Assembly: GCF_040409805.1 (NCBI RefSeq)
Contig: NZ_CP099572.1
Coordinates: 744,001 to 808,000, forward strand
Length of the DNA: 64,000 bases
Direction: 5' to 3'
Origin: Polynucleobacter sp. MWH-UH23A
GTDB taxonomy: Bacteria > Pseudomonadota > Gammaproteobacteria > Burkholderiales > Burkholderiaceae
The notes beneath the pieces were generated by a model. The model saw only the letters and a list, made by a program, of their open reading frames with translations, had not been told where the DNA came from and searched no databases. The first letter of the stretch is position 1. Every line of letters begins with the position of its first letter. Of this stretch, positions 59,030 through 64,000 are shown piece by piece. Position numbers and translations under genes: made by a program.

Positions 59030-59362
59030 CTATTTATTTCCCAATTGCTTGGCGATGATTTCGAGTTGCTCATCAGAGTAACCTTTGGCAAGTTGCGGCA
59101 TGATCGTACCTTCTCGAGCACCAGATTTAAATGCTTTGAGTTGAGTCAGAATCTGCTCGCTAGTCAGATTGTTGATTAATGGCATGCCACCATCAACTAC
59201 ACCTTTACCATCGGTGCCGTGGCAGTTAGCACAGGTTGCAGCCAGTCCGCGGTGATATAGATTGGTCGCCTCTGTTGACTGTGCTTGGGTTTGATAAGAA
59301 ATAAAGAAAAGGTTTAAAAAACCTAAAAGGTATAAAGAGGGCTTTATTTGTTTCCATCGCAT
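59030..59362 (-). CDS. Monohaem class I cytochrome c, partner of the flavoprotein
   Basis: 110 residues from ATG 59362 (GGAG 8 nt upstream); the longer form from 59404 is less likely. Signal peptide to about residue 27. One haem site CANCHG and axial Met in GTIMPQLAKG. It is in an operon with the FCSD-like flavoprotein and probably passes electrons to a terminal oxidase. FccA usually has two haems; this short form is more like SoxE or a simple electron carrier. Confidence 0.88.
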   Translation of the reverse strand: MRWKQIKPSLYLLGFLNLFFISYQTQAQSTEATNLYHRGLAATCANCHGTDGKGVVDGGMPLINNLTSEQILTQLKAFKSGAREGTIMPQLAKGYSDEQLEIIAKQLGNK

Positions 59363-59560
59363 GAGAGCAATCTCCATTTCTAATTGGCGCCTAAGTGAGG
59401 GCAACCTTGTTTATAAGCTTGTACTATCTTAATCAAGAACTAGGGAAATGCGAAGGAAGTGAGACTCTTTTTTTAAGATGAAATTTTTATATATTCATAC
59501 CCAATTAGGGGTAAAACCAATTTTGCCGCTACAAGCCCCTTGCCCCTATAAACTATAGAT

Positions 59561-61294
59561 ATGCGTGGCTCATTCACCCTCCGATATTCACTAGTTACCT
59601 TGGTCTTGGCCATATTTGCCTACCTTTACGGTCTAGATAGTCGTTTTGCCCCTAAAAATGGGGATGAGTACCCCTATATGCACATTGTGAGAATGACCGC
59701 GGATTCGGGATCATGGTTGCCGCTTCAATCTGAAATGGACGGCATTAAAAATACCAAGCCACCACTGATTTTCTGGCAGGGGATTGCTAGTACTCATTGG
59801 GCAAGTCAATGGAGTCTAGAAAACTTACGTTGGCCAAGCGTTCTCTACACCGCACTTACTGCATTGCTACTTTTTGTGTCTGTTCGTCGTTTTAGCGGAA
59901 AAACACAAACTGGAATTCTTGCGGCATTGGTTTGGCTATCTTTTTTTGCAAGCTATCGATATGGTCGACCATTTTTGACGGACCCTCCAGAAGTATTTTG
60001 GTTAAGTCTGCCATTTTTTGCGCTTCTATATTGGGGTAGAGCTGCCTTTGAATCGAAATTACTATTTCCGGTATTTGCAGGCATATCTTTAGGTTTTGCC
60101 TTATTTGCTAAATCATTTGCTTATATTGTTCCCGCTACATTTGCTCTGGGCTTGTATTACTGGCACTGGCGAAAGTGGAGTATTTCTCAAATACTCATTC
60201 GCGATCTATATAAATTGATATTGCTTGGCACTATCGCACTTGGTATTTTCTCCCTATGGTTTGCCTTAGACCCAAACCCTGAGGCTGTTTGGCGGGAGTT
60301 TGTCTTGGGTGAGAATGCAGGGAAGTTTTCCGCTAGAAGCTCTAATTATTTTTTGGATTTCATAAGGGGTGGTGACAGCATTTGGATGTTAACAATTACA
60401 TCACTGGCAAATGCTGGACTCTTTTTCTTTGTACTGATTTCAACATTGCTGCAGTGCTGGCGTGAAAGACGGTTCATGTCTGCAGAGGGATCATTATTGT
60501 TAGTGTTGGTTGCAGCTTTCTTCTTAGTGTTTGGCTTGCCAAGTCAACGATCTGGTCGCTATCTTCTTCCCGTGATGCCGGCATTTGCTGCTTTGATCGC
60601 TATGCATTGGGATCGATTGCCTTTATGGGGATTCCGAATTGCACTGGTATTGCAGTTGCTCATACTCGCCCTATTGTTATGGCTTGGGCTCAATCTTCAG
60701 CTCTCTACATTGATCGGAGGGTCAAGTACTTGGCATTACAACCCAGCGCATTGGTTTTTGATGGGACTGAGCCTATTACTTGTCATTATTGGATTAATCC
60801 GACGTGAGCGCAGCAAGGCTTTTGCCTTAATGGCATGTTTTTTGGTTTATAGCGCTTTAACGAGCAGCTTGGCTCCGCTTGAAGGTCAGCTAGGGCGATT
60901 TTCTGCGCAGACAATTGAGCGTCTGCAGGGTAAAGATGTATGGATTCCATGCGACTATCGCGCAAAAGATGAGGAATATCGATTGCTTCTTCCAGGGGTT
61001 CAATTACATGGTTATCTAGCTAAAGACGCGGGCAATATTGAGGGGCTTACTAAAACGTATCCAATTGTTGCTGTACATGCACCAATGGGTGCCGTACCTA
61101 TCTTATGTGAATCCTGTCAGATATTAGGTCAACGCATGGAGATGAGAGCGCGCCACTCCGATAAAGAAATTAAAGAAATGTTACTTGGAAAAATTGCTGA
61201 GCATTTGTTTGTGGTCGAATACTTAGTTTCCACTCCAGTCGCTACTTCTATCACTAACCTAGATCTGTTAAATGTGAAGGATGTTTGTAGATGA
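59561..61294 (+). CDS. ArnT-like membrane glycosyltransferase (GT-C fold)
   Basis: 577 residues, about 11 hydrophobic segments, with the first periplasmic loop holding DEYPYMHIVR and IKNTKPPLIFWQG (Asp-Glu of the GT-C active site). ArnT/PMT enzymes move sugars from polyprenyl phosphate to lipid A or protein. Target and donor unknown. The stop overlaps the next start by 4 nt (ATGA), so the three-gene operon is translationally coupled. Confidence 0.85.
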   Translation: MRGSFTLRYSLVTLVLAIFAYLYGLDSRFAPKNGDEYPYMHIVRMTADSGSWLPLQSEMDGIKNTKPPLIFWQGIASTHWASQWSLENLRWPSVLYTALTALLLFVSVRRFSGKTQTGILAALVWLSFFASYRYGRPFLTDPPEVFWLSLPFFALLYWGRAAFESKLLFPVFAGISLGFALFAKSFAYIVPATFALGLYYWHWRKWSISQILIRDLYKLILLGTIALGIFSLWFALDPNPEAVWREFVLGENAGKFSARSSNYFLDFIRGGDSIWMLTITSLANAGLFFFVLISTLLQCWRERRFMSAEGSLLLVLVAAFFLVFGLPSQRSGRYLLPVMPAFAALIAMHWDRLPLWGFRIALVLQLLILALLLWLGLNLQLSTLIGGSSTWHYNPAHWFLMGLSLLLVIIGLIRRERSKAFALMACFLVYSALTSSLAPLEGQLGRFSAQTIERLQGKDVWIPCDYRAKDEEYRLLLPGVQLHGYLAKDAGNIEGLTKTYPIVAVHAPMGAVPILCESCQILGQRMEMRARHSDKEIKEMLLGKIAEHLFVVEYLVSTPVATSITNLDLLNVKDVCR

Positions 61295-62562
61295 GTCGCG
61301 TGCTTGCATTTTGTTTTTTGTTATTGGCAGCAGTGCTTGGCTTTATTCACATTGATAGTCGGCCAAGTTGGGCGTCGTTTGCTACGAGTGATGGTGTTCA
61401 TGAAGAGTCTGTGGAAGTATCAGCAGATAAAGCTCCAGAATCAAAGATAAGCGCTATAAAAGGGAAGTCTATTTCTCAACCCGCAGTCCAAGGCCCACAC
61501 ATGGACTGGTTGCCGGACACAGGCGCCGCCTCTGTACATGCCGCTTCATTAATTGGATTAAAGGATGGTGGTGTTCGGGCATTTTGGTTTGCTGGTAGTC
61601 GCGAAGGTGCTCCAGATGTGGTGATCAATACGGCAGTCCTGGATCCAAAATTAAATATATGGGGTCCACCAAGCCTGGTAATAGATAGGGTTGCCGCAGA
61701 AAAAGGCCTATCACGCTATATTGCCAAGCTTGGTAATCCCGTGCCAGCACGACTTGCTGATGGACGTTTGCAGCTATTTTTTGTAACGGTATCGATAGGG
61801 GGTTGGGCGGGTAGTTCAATCTCAACGATGTTTTCTGAGGATGAGGGTGCAACATGGACGCGTCCACAACGTTTAATTACATCACCGTTTTTTAATCTCA
61901 GCACTTTAGTTAAATCACCAGCAGTAGCGTTTGCAGATGGTCGCTTAGGATTGCCCACCTATCACGAATGGATTGGTCGCTTTGGTGAGTTTTTGAGATT
62001 AGATGCCGCTCAGGTGCTAGATAAGCGTCGCATGAGTGCAGGGCGAAGTGCCATACAACCAGTTATCTTTATAGATGACGCACAAAGTGCGACAGCACTT
62101 TTCAGGCAAACGCGTGGTGCAGGGAAGCCAAAACAAATTCCAGTAACTGCCACTCAAAATGCCGGTCAATCATGGCAATCATTGGGTGATTTAGAGATTT
62201 TGAATCCCAATTCAGCAGTGGCAGGGGTGTTGTTACGAAACGGAGCTCATTTACTGGCGCTTAATAATATTGAGGCAGGGCGTTATCGCCTAGTATTAAT
62301 GATGAGTAAGCCCAAATCAGGCGAATGGCATATTGTAGAAACCATCGAAAACGATGAAGCTTTGCCAGAACAAGAGCGTAAGGAGTTTTCTTACCCATAT
62401 TTGCTGAGCACGCATGGTGATGATGCGCACTTGGTTTACACCTGGGATCGTAAAAAGATTCGACATGCTTATTTCTCAAGCACATGGTTGGATCGGACTT
62501 ATAAGCAATTACCAGTTCCAGTTGAAAAACAATCTGCCGCTGAATCAGGAGGGGTGCAATGA
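61291..62562 (+). CDS. Second Asp-box (BNR/sialidase-like) protein
   Basis: 423 residues with a signal anchor (about 4-22) and Asp boxes SEDEGATWTRP and TQNAGQSW. The pattern GSREGAPDVVINTAV and KSPAVAFADGRLGLPTYHEW is sialidase-like; the catalytic Tyr/Glu pair is not confirmed. Its partner genes are a glycosyltransferase and a small membrane protein, so a glycan-processing or glycan-binding role at the envelope is suggested. It is unlike the propeller at 8649 in length and context. Confidence 0.78.
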   Translation: MSRVLAFCFLLLAAVLGFIHIDSRPSWASFATSDGVHEESVEVSADKAPESKISAIKGKSISQPAVQGPHMDWLPDTGAASVHAASLIGLKDGGVRAFWFAGSREGAPDVVINTAVLDPKLNIWGPPSLVIDRVAAEKGLSRYIAKLGNPVPARLADGRLQLFFVTVSIGGWAGSSISTMFSEDEGATWTRPQRLITSPFFNLSTLVKSPAVAFADGRLGLPTYHEWIGRFGEFLRLDAAQVLDKRRMSAGRSAIQPVIFIDDAQSATALFRQTRGAGKPKQIPVTATQNAGQSWQSLGDLEILNPNSAVAGVLLRNGAHLLALNNIEAGRYRLVLMMSKPKSGEWHIVETIENDEALPEQERKEFSYPYLLSTHGDDAHLVYTWDRKKIRHAYFSSTWLDRTYKQLPVPVEKQSAAESGGVQ

Positions 62563-63182
62563 AAAACGATCTCATGCAGACCATCGCCTTGGTAGAGATG
62601 TCGATTACTTGCTCTGTGGTATTGATTCTGCTGCTTCAAACCCTTTCTCGTAATGGCATTCCATTCTCTATAAAGACCTTACTGCTTTTAATGTTCGCCA
62701 ATCTGTTTTTTTGGCCGCTTGGAATGTCGATGGAATTACCCTTAGCAGGTTATGTGCGTGGGGTGCTTGGGGATCTGAGCATTGTGAGCATGTTGTTACT
62801 TTGGAGCGCCTTGTTGCCGAACCAGCAAGTGACTCCCACTCCAATTAAATGGTGTATTGCAATTTTGGCCATTGCTTTTTACCCCTTTGCTTTAGGCGTC
62901 AGCATGTTTGATCCTTACGCTTGGGGTTATGGATCATTTGCTTTCCTAATAGGTGTTCTGATTTTTGCCTTGGTATGCGGCCTAGCTGGTTGGGTCAAAG
63001 GGGTTTGGATTATTGGTGCTGCCATCATTGCATGGAGCTTGCGTTGGCATGAGTCCAGTAATTTGTGGGATTACCTTTTGGATCCCGCGCTAGCAATTTG
63101 GGCTTTGTTTGCTGCATGGAATGGATTGCGTAAGCAACGAAAAGAAAAAGCTCGATCTGGGTATTTATTTAGACCAGGTTGA
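62559..63182 (+). CDS. Polytopic membrane protein of unknown function
   Basis: 207 residues with about seven hydrophobic helices and a basic C-terminus (RKQRKEKARSGYLF). No family recognised. Its ATG overlaps the stop of the Asp-box gene (ATGA), and a terminator follows, so it ends the glycosyltransferase operon. Confidence 0.75.
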   Translation: MKNDLMQTIALVEMSITCSVVLILLLQTLSRNGIPFSIKTLLLLMFANLFFWPLGMSMELPLAGYVRGVLGDLSIVSMLLLWSALLPNQQVTPTPIKWCIAILAIAFYPFALGVSMFDPYAWGYGSFAFLIGVLIFALVCGLAGWVKGVWIIGAAIIAWSLRWHESSNLWDYLLDPALAIWALFAAWNGLRKQRKEKARSGYLFRPG

Positions 63183-63203
63183 TAGTCTATCTATAGGTAA
63201 AAA

Positions 63204-63236
63204 TAAAGCCAGCTAAACAACTAGCTGGCTTTTTTT
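63204..63236. terminator. Bidirectional terminator
   Basis: AAAGCCAGCT and AGCTGGCTTT pair around AAACAACT, with a long T-run. It separates two convergent units. Confidence 0.88.
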
Positions 63237-63250
63237 AGTACGGAGATAGA

Positions 63251-64000
63251 TTAGTCTGCGTATGCTCCTGCTTTACGAATCACCGGACCCCATTTATTGA
63301 TTTCGGCATCCAAGTGATCTTTAAGCCCATTTGGCGTTCTCTTAGCTGGAGGAACGATTTCAATATTGGACTCCGCTAAACGAGTCTTCACTTCAGGATC
63401 GTTTAAAGCAACGTTGAGTGCTTTATTAATCTTATTGATGACAGCTTGAGGGGTTCCCTTAGAAACATACATACCATGCCAAACTTTTACATCAAAGCCT
63501 TTGAGACCTTGCTCATCCAACGTAGGAACATTTGGCAGGGCAGGGAGACGTTTTGGTGTGGTTACGCCATAGGTTTTTACGAGACCATCTTTAATGTATG
63601 GAATGGTTTGCGTAGTTTGATCGCATAAAAGATCAACTTGTCCACCCAAGAGGTCGGTTAGCGCAGGACCTGTGCCTTTGTAAGGAACGGTAGTGAGTTC
63701 TACGCCTTCACGAGACATAAATAGGAGGCCGCACAATTGAGAAACTGCGCCTGGACCAGCATTAGCCAAGGTGACCTTCTCTTTGTTTGCCTTGATATAA
63801 GTCTCGAGCTCTTTAAAGTTGTTTGGCGGGAAGTTTTTACGACCCAATAGAACCATTGGTACGTCAACTACTTGGCCGATGTATTCAAAATCTTTCATCG
63901 GGTCAAAAGGTAGCTTCTTGTACAAAGCAGGGGCAGTAGCCATACCCATGTGGTGAATAAAAATCATGTAGCCATCTGGAGCAGAGCGAGCCACGCGAGT
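63251..64000 (-). CDS. Bug-family substrate-binding protein (truncated by window end)
   Basis: The frame runs past the right edge, so the N-terminal third with the signal peptide is missing. The visible part has the Bug pattern SAPDGYMIFIHHMGMATAPALY, PYKGTGPALTDLLGGQVDLLCDQTT and WHGMYVSKGTPQAVINKIN. Five such proteins occur in this window. No permease gene is visible next to it. Confidence 0.88.
   Translation of the reverse strand, partial: TRVARSAPDGYMIFIHHMGMATAPALYKKLPFDPMKDFEYIGQVVDVPMVLLGRKNFPPNNFKELETYIKANKEKVTLANAGPGAVSQLCGLLFMSREGVELTTVPYKGTGPALTDLLGGQVDLLCDQTTQTIPYIKDGLVKTYGVTTPKRLPALPNVPTLDEQGLKGFDVKVWHGMYVSKGTPQAVINKINKALNVALNDPEVKTRLAESNIEIVPPAKRTPNGLKDHLDAEINKWGPVIRKAGAYAD

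Overview
The window looks like a chromosomal segment of a small-genome betaproteobacterium, most likely Polynucleobacter or a close Burkholderiaceae relative. That is inference from gene content: a cyanophycin-associated ABC transporter with a DUF1854 partner, five Bug/TctC-type binding proteins, side-by-side soluble and membrane pyrophosphatases, and compact intergenic spaces. No taxonomic marker such as 16S rRNA is present.

Layout. 1-2421: 3' part of a zinc-ribbon ABC exporter and DUF1854, then tRNA-Thr. 2774-5926: a complete tripartite tricarboxylate transporter (tctC-tctB-tctA). 6025-10890: a copper-acquisition operon (DUF2946, TonB receptor, Asp-box propeller, TlpA-like thioredoxin, PCuAC chaperone). 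10978-25291: housekeeping genes (ilvD, orphan response regulator, RodZ-like protein, P-II, nadE, ppa, hppA, trxB, ftsK, lolA, serS).

25355-32682: tRNA-Ser(CGA) followed by a roughly 7.2 kb A+T-rich integrative element. It is bounded by a 21-bp direct repeat of the tRNA 3' end, carries a tyrosine integrase at its right end, and has paired 12-bp arm-like repeats at both ends. Its cargo is mostly small exported or membrane proteins plus a divergent family-A-polymerase-like protein. This element is the least described part of the window and the best candidate for a new system.

32709-46371: small housekeeping and stress genes (YdcH, YjdM, SlyX, YaeQ, PIN), a Bug protein, a FAD oxidoreductase, hemN, ompW behind two perfect FNR/Anr boxes, an ABC-F protein, and cbpA/cbpM. 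46432-54955: a putative sugar-acid or lactone catabolic region (UxaA-type dehydratase, MLE-type enolase, 3-hydroxyacyl-CoA-dehydrogenase-like enzyme, SMP-30 lactonase, GntR/UTRA regulator, LDH2-type dehydrogenase, two Bug proteins) with a matched inverted operator candidate between the divergent genes. 54988-64000: pirin, membrane-anchored TAXI protein, PsiE, a flavocytochrome-c-like pair, an ArnT-like glycosyltransferase operon with a second Asp-box protein, and a fifth Bug protein cut by the window end.
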